Positions 26,982-41,000 are shown, numbered from the stretch's first letter. The stretch is DNA of 64,000 bases from Delphinapterus leucas (GCF_002288925.2 NW_022098063.1:4839804-4903803), one strand, 5' to 3'. Notes: generated from the sequence alone by a model not told the origin. Program-made: numbers and translations.

Positions 26982-28954
26982 CTGAAAACCAGGAGAGAAA
27001 AGAACCCCGAAGAGTTATTATTTTTGGTCTCAAGCACATTAAACAATGTTTTGTACTAAGTACATTACTACAGTTTTTAATCTTCAGATAGGTATCAGTG
27101 TCTTCCATCAATATGACAGAAACCACATGGCCAATACGAACAAGTAACATGCCTTTAGCCTGATGGTAAAAAACTTAAAATAGGTGAACTAAGAACAAAT
27201 GTGTTTGTATCGAACACATTTTAATCATAAGAAATAAATGGTAAAACAGCAACTTGCTGAATTTTCAGGGACTTAAAAACAGAGCAAATCAGTTATACAT
27301 GGATATACAAATTAGTGAATTAGCATAAATGCACAGAGAGGAAATAATTATTCTCTAAAAATAATATTCTATAATCTTCTGTGAAGATAAGACCAGCAGG
27401 TCTTCAGGACAATCAACTGTGAAAAGCCAGGAATGGAAATTGATGCATTATGTGCACGACTTCAAACGTGTCCACATGCAAAACAGAAAGGATCACAGTG
27501 ATCTGAACCTGGACAACAGACATACGTGAAGTGCTGAAGGTCAGGGATAACAGCCTTACTGTTCCAGAGGTTTACCAGCATGAAGAAAGGAATGGGCTAC
27601 CTTTATTTTGAAAAGCTCAACAGTGGTCCTTTTTTGAATTATAGGCTATTGTGCTGATCTCTTAGGAAGAGTCGTGTGACACCGTATGGTGCCCCAGAGA
27701 TTAAAGCCTTCCTGCTCCATGATCAAGGTGCATGCATTCCAAGTTGTGAGGTATGGGGTCTTCTTGGTTGAAAGACCAGTGACTACATGCAGGGTCAGGA
27801 GGCAAGGCTGGGGCACCTACAGGAGGGCCCAGGCGAGGAAGTCCAGATCTCCAGACAGAATCTCAACCTTGGAAGGACCACAGAGAATCAAGATTGCCTA
27901 GCCGTCTCAGTAGGCAGACAACAATGAGCCACAGGGCACAGGCAGGACCCACAGAAGAGGGCCGCAAACAATGAGACTTTACAATATGTGGGGATCTTTC
28001 AACAGACTGGAATCCTTTTAAGCTACTTTTAAATAGCATCCCTTTTATGTTAGCTAAGATGGTTAGGATGCTCACTGTATAGCCATCCAAGAGTCTCAAA
28101 TTCGCACAAGGTAACCTGGTTTTCTTCATTCCCAATAGGTCTAAAAATCATGAGTTATATCTAAGTTTGAGGGAATGGTTATTACTTATAGCATTTCCCT
28201 AATATATTATGAATATATTTTTATATCTATAATATTTAAAGACAATATGATATTTAAACAAGCAAGTCAGAAACTTGTATACATAATTTGCTCCTAATTT
28301 TATTTTTTAAAAGGAATTCATATTTGTGAAGCAAAGAAATAAGCCCAGCTGTGAAAAGAGCATCTCTCTCAGTGGTTGGAATACCAGTAAGTTATTTAGT
28401 TCTTTGTGCTTTCCTGAAGAGTCCACATTTTCTACAATGAATACATATTACTTATACAAACAAATGCTTACACATTTCAAAAATGACAACAGTTTGTAGT
28501 TTAAGAAAACATCTAACCTAACCTTTACATATCTTTATTAACCTTAAAAAAGCTCAACCTAGGAAAATGATCTTTCTTTATACTTACTTTTGTTTTATTA
28601 AATAATTAATTATAATCATCTCCATTTGAATTGATAAATGTAACTCAGCCATTCAGTTACTAACCAAAGAAGGAATTTTTGGTCTCACTGAATGAGTTGT
28701 TGCAACAAATCTGGCAGGAGGGACAAGACTGAGGAGAATGGGAGAAAATAAATACACTTGCCCTGTCTTGCTACAACCGGATAATTACAATCATAGAAAC
28801 ATGGCCTTATTAGTAAGTTGATACTGTTTAAATATAATATTTCCAGAGGGTTTAAATATCCCCTTCCACCTAGCTCTATGGAGAAATCAGTATCCTCAGA
28901 AATGAAGTGGTACTGATGATAGGATCAGAGAAAGAAGCCAGAAGGTATTAGACC

Positions 28955-29040
28955 TACCTGGTTTAACCGTCACATTTTGGAGATGAGGCAATTAAGGCAG
29001 AGTAAGTGATTATTCAATTATGAACTCAGAGTAGCATTGG
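28955..29040 (-). repeat. possible MIR relic
   Basis: CACATTTTGGAGATGAGGCA, then ATTAAGGCAGAGTAAGTGAT, follows the reverse complement of the MIR core ('CATTTTACAGATGAGG'-like). Confidence 0.5.
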
Positions 29041-29254
29041 TATATTTCCCACCCTTTACCTCATCTCAATACTTTTCTGTATATGTAAGATCACATATAT
29101 TCTTACTTGTGGTCACTTCCATATTCATGACACAATATGAAGCACTGTATTTCAAAGCAAAACAAATACTCTTAGAGTATGAATGTTTAAAAATTGAGGA
29201 ATATGGTTACCAAAATAAGGCAAAACATTATTCTTATTTTATAACTGGTGCAAC

Positions 29255-29345
29255 TTTTAAATCAGTGTTTTTTAAACTTAAATGTGACTAGAATCTTTTA
29301 AAGCTCTCCATGTGATTCCAACACAAAGTCACTGCTTTAAGTGAA
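29255..29345 (+). repeat. possible MER5-like hAT relic
   Basis: ATCAGTGTTTTTTAAACTTA followed by AATGTGACTAGAATC and CTCTCCATGTGATTCC resembles MER5 elements with a shortened interior. Confidence 0.4.
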
Positions 29346-31082
29346 GGATGATGTGGAAAGAAAATGGCAAACTCCATTACTTACTTTCTAATTTAAACAC
29401 GAGGTAAAGGTTCTTACCAGAGTCATTTCACTTATGAAGACATTCTGATAAACAAGGAGCATAAAGGAAGAGGACAGAGAGGACAAGGTCAGAAATGTAT
29501 GGGCTGTGTGATAGCTATCTTGATATTTGGGGCTGTGTATAGACAATGAAAGCAAGTGATTTATATGGCTGGATACCAATGAAAGAAAAGAATGGCCTTT
29601 GGAAGCATCTACACCTATTATGTTGACTTTCAGACACCTGCCGCAAAATCTAAATAAGTTACAGTATACTGATGAGAGGCTAGCCTGAATTGGTGGAAGG
29701 AATCAGTGGCCACTCAGGCTAGCCTTCTGTACCTACCCACAGTGTGATGGCATTTGTTTGACAGGAACGGGATCACCTGTTGTATGTAGGCTCCCAGGCA
29801 TTCCTCGATCAGTGAGCCAAGGGAAAGTCAAGAGTTTTTTAATAAGCAGCAGATATAAAAATCTGAGGGGCTTCTACCGCTGGAGAGATAGCTCTAAGTG
29901 GCAGTTGGCACTATAAGCTGAATATTGTTCTCCTCTGGCAGGAGGCCACTGCTGCAATTCTTCTGGAAAGAAATCAAAATCCCAACAGGAGTGGAAAATC
30001 ACTGGTATCAAGAGCCTTTGGAAGTTGATTTTTTATTTGTGCTTATTCTTGAGTGATATTTTTTCCCACTGCCAGCCCATTTCTTGCTGAGTGTTCTCTA
30101 GCTCACCAAAGTCTTGTGTATTAAATGATTACCTCTGTTGTAAACTAAAGAAGCAAGTGAATCTGACAGTTAAGTAATTAGTGAAACCATTGCCTATATC
30201 CCTCACTCCATTATCCTAACTGTACCCTTTAAATTGTACCCCAAGAGCCACTTAGAAACCTCTTTTTCTTCAAAGTCCATTACTCCTTATATGTAAGTCT
30301 TATACCTCCCCAGGTTCTTAATAAATCATAAGAAGTTTTGATATGTATAGAATCGGGTTTCAAAAAAGTAACTTAAAAAAAAAAACTTTTAGAGTTATGC
30401 AAAATGAAGCTGGCTTACCCCTGAAATGTGCAAGGTAAGTTCCTGCCAACACATTAATTGTTATAGTAATTTAAGTAATGGCATGATGTTATTGTCCACT
30501 CAGTGTCTATTTCCTGCACTATTCTGCTCCATAAAATGAATAGAATGAAAGTAAATATGCTTTTACAACATTTTCTCCAAATCTTGTCATGATCACAATG
30601 GATATAGAAACAGTTGGGACTAACATATGTTATTCTCTGAAATTAAGATCCCTGCATGCCTTTAACAAGATGAGTCATAGTCCTTTCACCAAAGTCAGAA
30701 AATGTATCCTGGTTACTTTTCTCTCATTTCATTTATGTTAAGAAAAAGCTAAGCAAATCACTAACTTGCCACTTCAAGATGCTCAGACAACTAAAAACTA
30801 AATAAAAAACAAAACATGGTGTTTATGACGCCAATACATTAAAGTCAAAGGTTTAGGTTTTCCTTGGCTAGTTTATCATCTTTCCTTCTAACAAATTAGA
30901 TGTTGCAAGAGAGAGAGGAGGACTGGGGGAGAGAGGCCTTGTCCTTAGAAAAGATAAGTAAGTGTTAATGTTCGTTGTGCCAGATCAAAGTGAACAGACA
31001 AATGACAATCAGAACACATAAGCTATAGTTGAATCCCAACACCTGGAGAGTCTTAGATGCTGCCAAATTAAAATGCAGTGCC

Positions 31083-32458
31083 TGCATAGCAAACGAAACT
31101 GTAAAAAAAAAGACAATCTACAGAATGGGAGAAAATATTTGTAAACAATGCGACCGACAAGGGCTTAATCTCCAAAATATACGAACAGCTCATACAACTC
31201 AATATCAAAAAACCAGGGACTTCCCTGGTGGCGCAGTGGTTAAGAATCCACCTGTCAATGCAGGGGACACAGGTTCAGGCCCTGGTCCGGGAAGATCGCA
31301 CTGGCCACGAGCAAATAAGCCCATGCACCACAGCTACTGAGCCTGTGCTCTAGAGCCCACGAGCCACAACTACTGAGCCCACGTGCCTAGAGCCCATGCT
31401 CCGCAACAAGAGAAATCACCACAATGAGAAGCCCACGCACTGCAATAAAGAGTAGCCCCCATTTGCTGCAACTAGAGAAAGCCCACACACAGCAACAAAG
31501 ACCCAATGCAGCCAAAAGAAAAAAAAAACGACTCAATCGAAAAATGGGCAGAACACCTAACCAGACATTTCTCCAAAGAAAACATACAGATGACCAAGAG
31601 TCACATGAAAAGATGCTCAACATCACTAATTATTAGAGAAATGCAAATTAAAACTACAATGAGGTATCACCTCACACCAGTCAGAATGGCCAAAAAGTCT
31701 ACAAATGACAAATGCTGGAGAGGGTGTGAAGAAAAAGGAACCCTCCTACGTTGTTGGTGGGAATGTAAATTGGTACAACCACTACAGACAAGAGTATGCA
31801 GGTTCTTAAAAAAACTAGAGTTGCCATATGATCCAGCAATCCCATTCCTGGGCATATATCCAGACAGAACTACATTCAAAAAGATACATGCACCCATATA
31901 TTCACAGCAGCACTATTTGCAATAGCCAAGACATGGGAACAGCCTAAATGTCCAATGACAGAGGAATGGATAAAGAAGATGTGGTAGATATACACAATGG
32001 AATATTACTCAGCCATAAAAAAGAATGAAATAATGCCATTTGCAGCAACATGGATGCAACTAGAGATTATCATACTAAGTGAAGTCTGACAGAGAAAGAG
32101 AAATACTATATGATATCACTTATATGTGGAATCTAAAATATGGCACAAATGAACCTATCTACAAAACAGAAACAGACTCACAGACATAGACATCAGACTT
32201 GTGGTTGCCAAGGGGGAGGTGGGGAGGGAGAGGGATGGACTGGGAGTTTGAGTTTAGTAGATATAAACTGTTACATTTAGAATGGATAAACAACCAGGTC
32301 CCTACTGTATAGTACAGGGAACTATATTCAATAACCTGTGTTAAACCATAATGAAAAAGAATATGAAAAAGAATGTATATACGTGTATAACTGAGTGACT
32401 TTTGTACAGCAGAAATTAGCACAACGTTGTAAATCAACTCTACTTCAATAAAAAAAAT
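31083..32458 (+). mobile_element. 5'-truncated L1 with 18-bp TSD and a nested SINE
   Basis: Starts in ORF2 at a GCAAACGAAACTGTAAAAA segment and continues through pieces reading NRHFSKE-type, [29 protein letters not shown] and [17 protein letters not shown], all in broken frames. The 3' UTR ends in CTTCAATAAAAAAA. Duplications AAATTAAAATGCAGTGCC (31065-31082) and AAATTAAGATGTAGTGCC (32459-32476) flank it, two mismatches apart. A CHR-1 SINE interrupts it at 31215-31528. Confidence 0.95.
31215..31528 (+). mobile_element. CHR-1-type SINE nested in L1
   Basis: Opens with AGGGACTTCCCTGGTGGCGC, has the long CHR-1 body with two ACAACTACTGAGCC-type units and the AGTAGCCCCCATTTGC segment. It closes with CAACAAAGACCCAATGCAGC and poly(A). 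The host L1 resumes as GACTCAATCGAAAAATGGGC. A short A-rich duplication (CAAAAAAC-like) may be the TSD. Confidence 0.92.
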
Positions 32459-32476
32459 AAATTAAGATGTAGTGCC

Positions 32477-33381
32477 CTTCTCTGTTGTATTCTTCTCTAA
32501 TATAGCACATACATTGAAAGCCATGTCGGTCCCTAGAATTTAAAAGAAGTTCAAGCAGCTCGTTTTCCCCAAGATCATTTATCACACAGTGTTTGAAAAA
32601 TTCAGAGAAGTGACATATTTTTACTTTAGATCACTGGTGATGCTGATCCTACTAACACTTTTAAGAATGATTTTGAAATACCACTTTGGGATCAAGCTTT
32701 AATAACTTAATACACAAGGCTATGGAGAGGGAAATTCCTTTAATAGCACACCGGGGAAAGGTTTTGATTCTTTTCTTATTTAAAAAGGCATCTGCCAAAG
32801 ATTCAACATAATAATAATAAAATTTATAATTTGGGGGGAAATCCCAGAATACTCACCATCACAGAGAAGCATTCTGCCAAAAATTGCTAAAGTTCCAATT
32901 ATTCCAGTGTTAAATTAATTATCATCCTGGGTCTTACAATAGCTCCTAAAAGGCCAAACTTTAGTTTGATAGCTGATTGATTGCCTATCACTAATGAAAA
33001 TTTCTTAACATATTTTGAAAAAATCATGCTTTCTACTGAAAATGCACCTAAGTTAAAGATTAACTTGCATTTTAAAATATTAACTTGTTCTTCAAAGGGA
33101 AGGTAAAATGAGTACTTGAAAACATTACCCATGTTTTTGTCCCTGGGGTTGACTGATTCAATATCCTAGAAAAATAAATACCTTTTTTAGTGCACTTGCC
33201 TGACAATTATTCTTTCATAAAGATACATAAAACAAGCATTTCTAGCAAGTAAGAAGGATTCTATAAAACATTCAGCTTCAGTATAATATCCCATTGGAGT
33301 TTTACAAGATCTCTTTAGGTTATGAAAATAAACAACATTCAAGATAACTTTGAAGATAAATTCCCTCTGGGTATCTTCAAA
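32477..33381 (-). other. KCNN2 intron, unassigned
   Basis: AT-rich intron sequence; no gene or repeat family recognised. Confidence 0.6.
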
Positions 33382-33383
33382 TA

Positions 33384-33585
33384 CAGTTGGCCCTTGAACA
33401 AGAAGGGGGTTAGGGATGCCCACCCTCCTTGTTGTTGAAAATCCGAGTATAACTTATAGTGGACCCTCCATAGCTGTGAATTCAATCAACCATGGATTGT
33501 GTAGTACTACAGAATTTACTACTGAAAAATATCTGTAATAAGTGGATCCAGGCAGTTCAAACTGGTGTTGTTCAAGGGTCAACTG
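33384..33585 (+). mobile_element. MER2/Tigger-like non-autonomous DNA transposon, TA target
   Basis: 202 bp with terminal inverted repeats CAGTTGGCCCTTGAACAA at the left and TTGTTCAAGGGTCAACTG at the right (one mismatch). It is flanked by the TA dinucleotide duplication (33382-33383 and 33586-33587) typical of Tc1/mariner (Tigger) transposases. The interior GGACCCTCCATAGCTGTGAA, TTCAATCAACCATGGATTG resembles MER2-type sequences. It has no coding capacity. The exact subfamily is not certain. Confidence 0.88.
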
Positions 33586-33587
33586 TA

Positions 33588-35182
33588 TTGTTGATAGGAG
33601 GGCAGAGGTCAGTTAAAATGTTCTCATCCTAAAGAAGAGGGGAGAAGGTGTGTGTGGGTTTTTGAGTTAAGTGATAAAACCTGGGTTTAGGAACCCCAAC
33701 TCTCCTTTAGAGTCATTTGCTTGGTTAGCTCCTTCTTGTGTGCTTTGGTGGCTGGAAAGAGGAAGTGGTACATAAGATGGGTCATTAACAATGAGTCATC
33801 CTCAGGTTTAAATCTCCTTATTAGCAATGGTGCCAATGTGAGCGCACGCATTTCAGAGACAGGAAGGGCAGCTCTGCCAATTCAAAGTGCTGATAGTTTA
33901 GAAAATGTAGGTGAAATTGTAGAGACAATATGAGTCGAATACTAGAAGGTCACAACAACTTTCAGCTATACTTGCCTGTACCTGGAAAAAAGCAGCTGTC
34001 TTATTTCTTAAGAAATTTTCTTGGGGAGAAGTGAAGGTCTGCTTAGGGCAATGGTGGGGAATTTAGCTTTAGGACTGAAAAGGCCCATCATCCCCTCCAG
34101 CTGCTCTGCACAAAACAGAAATTATGGTAAGAATTTAAAGATACGCTCTCTTCAATGAGGCTTTATTTGATGAGATTCAATGAACATGCCAGAAAGTACC
34201 AAAAAACAAAAAGTAAGGTAAAAACCTCTTCAAGGTTATTATTTGATATTAAACACCTCATATCAAATTGTACAAGACATATAAAAGATCCTGGGATTTA
34301 TTTTTTCCTTATTCACACATGCAACACCAAGGAATGGCTCTAGTCTAGTTTTTCAGGGCTCCTACTTCTACTGGCAGGGTAAAAGTAATCCTTAAATGCA
34401 AAGACAGGAAGTAGCAGGAATATAATCATACTTTAGGTTTAGCCTTCTTTAATACCAGTCATTCTCTTACTATAAGCTCTGGCTAATTTATGGCTCTCTT
34501 TTGGAATATCTTCTGATTGAATTAACACGGTAGTGTTACTATCCTTCAGGGTGAAAACTACTGAACTCTGACAATTGACTGAGATGCCACGTGACCTTAA
34601 ATCAAGACTCTTTGATACCTGGTAAATTTGATGATGACAATTATGAAGTGTTCTTATCCTAATGTGGTGTAAAAAAGTGATTACTGTTTTATTTTTGCTC
34701 CCTGAATAAAATTTTAAAAATTAACTGGTGTGATTTTTAAATTATTACAAAGTGGAAAACCTTTATGCATTGCTTTTGTTTATACAGAATTACTGATGGG
34801 ATGGAAAAAGCTTAAATTGGTCATATCTGAAGTCACCTCACTTTTGTTGAGAAATACATAGTGGACTTGTTGAAATCTAGGGTTTACAGGTCACTATCAG
34901 TAGAGGACCACTTATCAGATAATAACCAGTATCCCTAGGACTGTGCAGATATTACTCCATATTTAAAAATAATTTATGCCAAAAAATTCAGTCATCCATA
35001 CTCTAAATAGTTAAAGGGCCAACAGGAGATGTCATAATTTTACAAAAGTAGAGAAGCAAAAATTAAAAATGAATGACTTTCATTTTAATATAAGACTAGA
35101 GATACTCTTACCAATGAGGCTGTATTCTACTCTTGAAACAAACATATATACCCATAGGTAAGGAAAAATGATAGCATTCAGC
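33588..35182 (-). other. KCNN2 intron, unassigned
   Basis: About 1.6 kb in which I see no gene or confident repeat. Confidence 0.6.
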
Positions 35183-35197
35183 TTGTGTTGTATCTTT

Positions 35198-35412
35198 TTT
35201 TTTTTTTTTTTTTTTTTTTTGCAGTACGTGGGCCTCTCACTGTTGGGGCCTCTCCCGTTGTGGAGCACTGGCTCCGGCCGCGCAGGCTCAGCGGCCATGG
35301 CTCACGGGCCCAGCCGATCCATGGCATGTGGGATCTTCCCGGACCGGGGCACGAACCCATGTCCCCTGCATCGGCAGGCGGGCTCTCAACCACTGTGCCA
35401 CCAGGGAAGCCC
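35198..35412 (-). mobile_element. CHR-2-type SINE with 15-bp TSD
   Basis: On the minus strand it runs from GGGCTTCCCTGGTGGCACAG through the CCATGGCCGCTGAGCCTGCG segment to AGGCCCACGTACTGC and a poly(A) of about 26. TTGTGTTGTATCTTT is duplicated perfectly at 35183-35197 and 35413-35427. The long pure A tail and perfect TSD suggest it is among the youngest insertions here. Same orientation as KCNN2. Confidence 0.96.
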
Positions 35413-36739
35413 TTGTGTTGTATCTTTATGTACAGATATAAAATGGTAGATAGGGTAACTTTTTAAATGCTAAGCAAATCAATTACTTTATTATAAAGTT
35501 GGAGATACTGAGAAACTAGCTGGTACTGACAAAAAGCTAAGACACCATGATGTAACACTGTTATTTGCCTGCCTTCAACCAAAAGGATAAAGCCATTTAA
35601 ACTTCATCCCAGAGTTTATCATGACATCCAAAACAATAAATCCTCAGCACCTCCTCAAAAAGTGGAAGGATAGGGGATCAGAATCAAGATGGCGGAGTAG
35701 TAGGACATGGAACTCACCTCTTCCCGCAAATACATCAAGAATACATGTACAAATGGAACATTTCTCACAGAACACCTACTGAACACTAGCAGAACACCTC
35801 AAACATCTGAAAGGACAAGAAAGATCTCCAAGTAATGGGGTAGGACGAAAGGGGCTGTGCAATTTAGGAAGCAGAGCTGAAATCTTTGCCCACGGCTGTG
35901 CAAACCGCAGATTCACACCTCCGCAGCTGGCTTTGTAAACGCAGTGCCTGTGGAACATCTGAACGGACAACTGGTGCTCCCACGGCTGGGACGGGTCTGG
36001 CCTTAGCAGCTGTGGGCTTTGTGGGCACGTACACATGGGGGCTGGGCTGGGCCAGGGTCTGAGATGCCTCCATAGCTCCCACAGTGGGTCCAGGTGTGTG
36101 ACGACTGCAGTCCTGGGACCTGACTTCAGCGGACCTGTGCTGGTAGCTTTGTGAAAAACAAAGACTGAGAAGCACCAGGGCTGATAGTCAGCATACCCAT
36201 GGTTACAGAGGGGCCAAGGGCAGTGCTAACAACAGTGTGCTTTGTGAGCCTGCTCAATGGATGAAAGTGACATAGCAGAGTACACTCACGGGTGAACAGG
36301 CCCAGTGGAGGAATACTCAGTGGCTTCTCTCCCCGTGGGAGCAGTCCAATCCCGCCTACCTCACCCTGCATATCAGAAATGCAGCTCAGAAATGGAGCTG
36401 GGGTCTTCTACTCCAACAACTAGGGAGCACACTCTGCCCTGGACAGGTCAGTGACAGCCACAGAGCAAAGAGGAGGCCCTGCTCAATATCCAGTGCAGGC
36501 TCTGGTCACCACAACGTCAGTCACACCTCCTATCAAGGGGATAACAGCCAGAATACACTGAGGAAAGAGGTGGCAGTCATCCATACTAAAAACAGCCTTC
36601 ACACCGAAAAATATTAATGAGTTGATATGCAGGCTACACAGGGACGTCAGGGACGTTCCCACATAAAAATAGTCCTCCAAGACCACAGTAGATAATTGTT
36701 CCTCCTAAACTCATAGAGCAACAGAAACATAAGTAAAAT

Positions 36740-37612
36740 GAAAGCAGAGAAACCACTCCCAATTAAAAGGTCGAGATAATTCCCCTGAAAGAACAAACAA
36801 TGAAACAGCTCCCTTCAGTCTAACAGTCATCGAGTTCAAAAAGGAGATAATGAAAAATCTGAAGGAATTAAGAAAGGCTATTGACAGAAATGTAGATTAC
36901 TGTAAAAAGGAACTAGAAACTATAAGGAGGAGCCAAGAAAAATTAGAGAATTCATTTGAAGAAACAAAAGCTGAACTAAAGTCTATGAATAGCAGAATGC
37001 ATAATGCAGAAGAACAAATTAGTGATCTAGAAGATAGAATAATGGAAATCACCCAATCAGGACAGCAGACAGAAACCCAAATGAAAACAGAAAGAAAGCA
37101 GTATAGGAGACCTATGGGATAACATAAAGCATGCCAATCTACACATAATAGAGATCCCAGAAAGAGAATAGAGAATTGAAAATGTATTTGAAGAAATTAT
37201 GGCTGAAAACTTCCCAAAACTAAAGAAGGAAACATATCCAGATACAGGAAGCACAGAGGGTCCTGAACAAGATAAACCCAAATAGACCTACACCAAGACA
37301 TATTATAATAAGAATGGCAAAAGTTAAAGAGGATTCTAAAGGCAGCAAGAAAAAAACAAAGAATTAATTGCAAGGCAACCCCCCATAAGGCTATTAGCGG
37401 ATTTCTCTACAGAAATGATGCAGGCCAGAAGGGAGTAACAAGATATATTCAAAGTCCTAAAAGGGAAAAATCTGCAACCTAGGATACTCTACCCAGCAAG
37501 ATTATCATTTAGAATAGATGGAGAAATAAAGAATTTTTTAGACAGGTAAAAACTAAAAGAATACAGCAATACTAAACCTACCCTAAAGAAAATATGGAAA
37601 GGTCTTCTCTAA
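36740..37612 (+). pseudogene. L1 ORF1 relic
   Basis: A coiled-coil segment is still open at 36850-37122 (MKNLKELRKAIDRNVDYCKK ... MHNAEEQISDLEDRIMEITQ). It is followed in other frames by RDLWDNIKHANLHIIEIPE-type and ADFSTEMMQARRE, DIFKVLKGKNLQPRILYPAR and LSFRIDGEIKNF blocks of the RNA-recognition and C-terminal domains. Multiple indels and in-frame stops separate these, so no full ORF1 protein can form. Confidence 0.85.
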
Positions 37613-38060
37613 ATAGAAAAGTAGCAAGAATCTGTAGAAAAGACAAAATCACAATTGGAAAGTAAATCACTTAAATAAGACAGTACACAGATTAAAAAAA
37701 TCAAAAAAATTCTGTGAAAGCAATAACCACAATGAACAGAAAAAGGATGAAAATGAAGATCCAAAATAGGACATCGAAATCATAAAATGTGAGGGAAAAG
37801 AATAAGAAAATGTAGATTTTTTTTTCTAGAATGTGTTTGAGCCTATATGACTACCAGTATAAAGCAAGTAGATATAGAAAGGGGTTATCATACTTAACAA
37901 ACACAGCACAAATCAAAAACACACAATAGAGTCACAAAAACCAAAAAGAAGAGAACATAAGCATAATACAAAAGAAAATAATTAAACTACAAAAGGAAAA
38001 ACAAAAAGAAAAAGAAAGGGACAAAGAAGAAATATAAAATCAATGGAAAAACAAGGTTAA

Positions 38061-41000
38061 AATGGCAATAAATACATATCTATCAATAATTACCTTAAAT
38101 GTCAATGGACTAAATGCTCCAATCAAAAGACACAGAGTGGTAGACTGGATAAAAAAACAAGATCCTACAATATTCTGCCTACAAGAGACACACTTTAGGG
38201 CAAAGCACAGATAAATTAAAAGTGAGGGGATGGAAAAAGATATTTCATGCAAATGGAAAGGACAAGAAAGTGGGGGGGGCACAATGCTTATATCAGACAA
38301 AATAGACTTTAAAACAAAGGCTATAAAGAAAGATAAAGAAGGACACTATATAATGATAAAAGGATCCATACAAGGAGAGAATATTACACTTGTCAATATA
38401 TATGCACCCAATATATGTACACCCGAATACATAAAACAAATACTAACAGACATAAAGGGAGAAATTGACAGGAATACAATAATATTAGGAGACTTTAACA
38501 CCCCACTCACATCAAAAGATAGATCTTCAAGAGAGAAAATCAATAAGGCAACAGAGATCTTAAATGATACAACATAACAGTTAGACTTAATTAGGACATT
38601 ACATCCAAAAAAAAGCAGAATACACATTCTTTACAAGTGCACATGGAACATTCTCTAGGATTGACCACATGCTTGGGCACAAAACAAGCCTCAGCAAATT
38701 GAAGAGTATAGAAATGATTTCAAGCATCTTTTCTGACCATAATGGCATGAAACTAGAAATCAACCACAGAAAAGAAATGAGAAAAAAACACAATTACATG
38801 GAGACTAAACAACATGCTACTATAAAACCAATGGGTCAATGATGAAATCAAAGAAGAAATTAAAAAATACCTTGAGGCAAATGACAATGAAAACACAACC
38901 ATACAAAATCCATGGCATTCAGCAAAGGCAATTCTTAGAGGGAAGTTCATAGTAATACAGGCCTTCCTTAAGGAACAAGAAAAATCTCAAACAATCTAAC
39001 CCGTCTAAAAGAATTATAAAATGAACAATAAACAAAACCTAAAGTCAGCAGAAGGAAGGAGATAATAAAGATCAGCGAGGAAGTAAATAAAATAGATTAA
39101 AAAACAAAAGAAGAAATTAATAAAACCAAGAGCTCGTTCTTTGAAAGGGTAAGAAAATTTACAAACCTCTGGCTAGGCTCACCATGAAGAAAGAGAGATG
39201 ACCCAAATAAATAAATAAAATAAGAAATCAAAGAGGAGAAATCACAACAGATACAGTAGAAATACAAAAAAACATGAGAATACTATGAACAATTATATGC
39301 CAACAAATTTGACAACTTCAAAAAAATGAACAACTTTCTAGAAACATACAGCCCACCAAAACTGAATCAAGAAGAAATAGATAACTTGAACAGACCAATC
39401 ACTAGAAATGAAATCGAATCAGTAATAAAAAAACTCACTACAAACAAAAGTTCAGGACCAGATGGCTTCACTGGGAAATTCTACCAAACATACAAAGAAA
39501 AACTTATACTGATTCCTCTCAAACTCTTCCAAGAGATTGAAGATGAAGGAATACTCCCAAAGACATTCTATGAAGCCACAATCACGCTGACGCCAAAACC
39601 AGACAAAAACACTAACAAAAAAGAAAATTATAGTCCAATATCTTTGATGAATATAGATGTGACAATTCTGAACAAAATATTAGCAAAGTGAATCCAACAG
39701 CACATAAGAAATGTCATACACCACGACCAAGTGGGATTCATCCCAGGTTCACAAGGATGGTTCAACACACACAAATCAATCAATGTGATACTCCACATCA
39801 ACAAAAGAAAAGACAAAAACCACATGATCATCTCAACAAATGCAGAAAAAACATTTGATAAAATTCAGCATCTATTCATGATAAAAACCCTTATGAAAGT
39901 GGGTATAGAGGGAACATATGTTGACATAAAAGCTATTTATGACAAACCCACAGCCAGTATAATACACAATGGTGAAAAGCTGAAAGCCTTCCCGCTAAAA
40001 TCTGGAACAAGACAAGGATGCCCACTCTCACCACTTCTCTTCAACACTGTAGTGGAAGTCCTAGCCACAGCAATCAGACAAGAAAAAGAAATAAAAGTTA
40101 TTCAGTTTCGTAGGAAGAGGTAAAATTGTCATTATGCAGATAACATGATAATATATATAGAAGACCCTAAAGACTCCACACAAAAACTACTAAAACTGAT
40201 AAACTAATTCAGCAAGGTAGCAGGATACAAGATTAACATACAGAAATTGGTTGCATTTCTTTACACTAATAATGAAGTATAAGAAAGGGAATGCAAACTA
40301 GCAATCCCTTTTAAAATTGCACCAAAAAAAAATACTTAGGAATAAATCTCACCAAGGACATGAAAGACTTGTATGCTGAGAACTACAGAGCATTAATACA
40401 GGAAATTAAAGATGATTCAAAGAAATGGAAAGCTATCCCATGCTCTTGGATTGAAAGAATTAATACTATTAAAATGAGCATACTACCCAAAGCAATCTAC
40501 AGATTCAATGTGATCCCTATTAAATTACCCATGACATTTTTCACAGAAATAGAGCAAATAATTCTAAAATTTATACGGAACCATAAAAGACCCAGAATTG
40601 CCAAAGCAATCCCGAGGAAAAAGAACAAAGCTGGAGGCATAAACCTCCCAGACTTAAGACGATACTACAAGGCTATAGTAATCAAAACAGCAAGGTATTG
40701 GCACAAAAACAGACACACAGATAAATGGAACATAATAGAGAACCCAGAAATAAACCTGCACACCTATAAGTGATTAATCTTCAACAAAGGAGGCAAGAAT
40801 ATACAATGGAGAAAAGACAGTCTCTTCAGCAAGTGGTGTTGTGAAAGTTGGACAGCCCCATGTAAATCAATGAAGTTAGGACCCACGCTCACACCGTACA
40901 CAAAAATAAACTCAAAATGGCTCAAAGACCTAAACTATAAGACAAGACACCATAAAACTCCTAGAAGAGAACATAGGCAAAACATTCTCTGACATAAATT

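Larger units (their letters stand above)
26982..31064 (-). other. KCNN2 intron, mostly unassigned
   Basis: Beginning of the ~19.1-kb intron 26982-46046. Apart from the weak MIR and MER5-like relics near 28955 and 29255, I recognise nothing in these ~4 kb. Confidence 0.6.
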
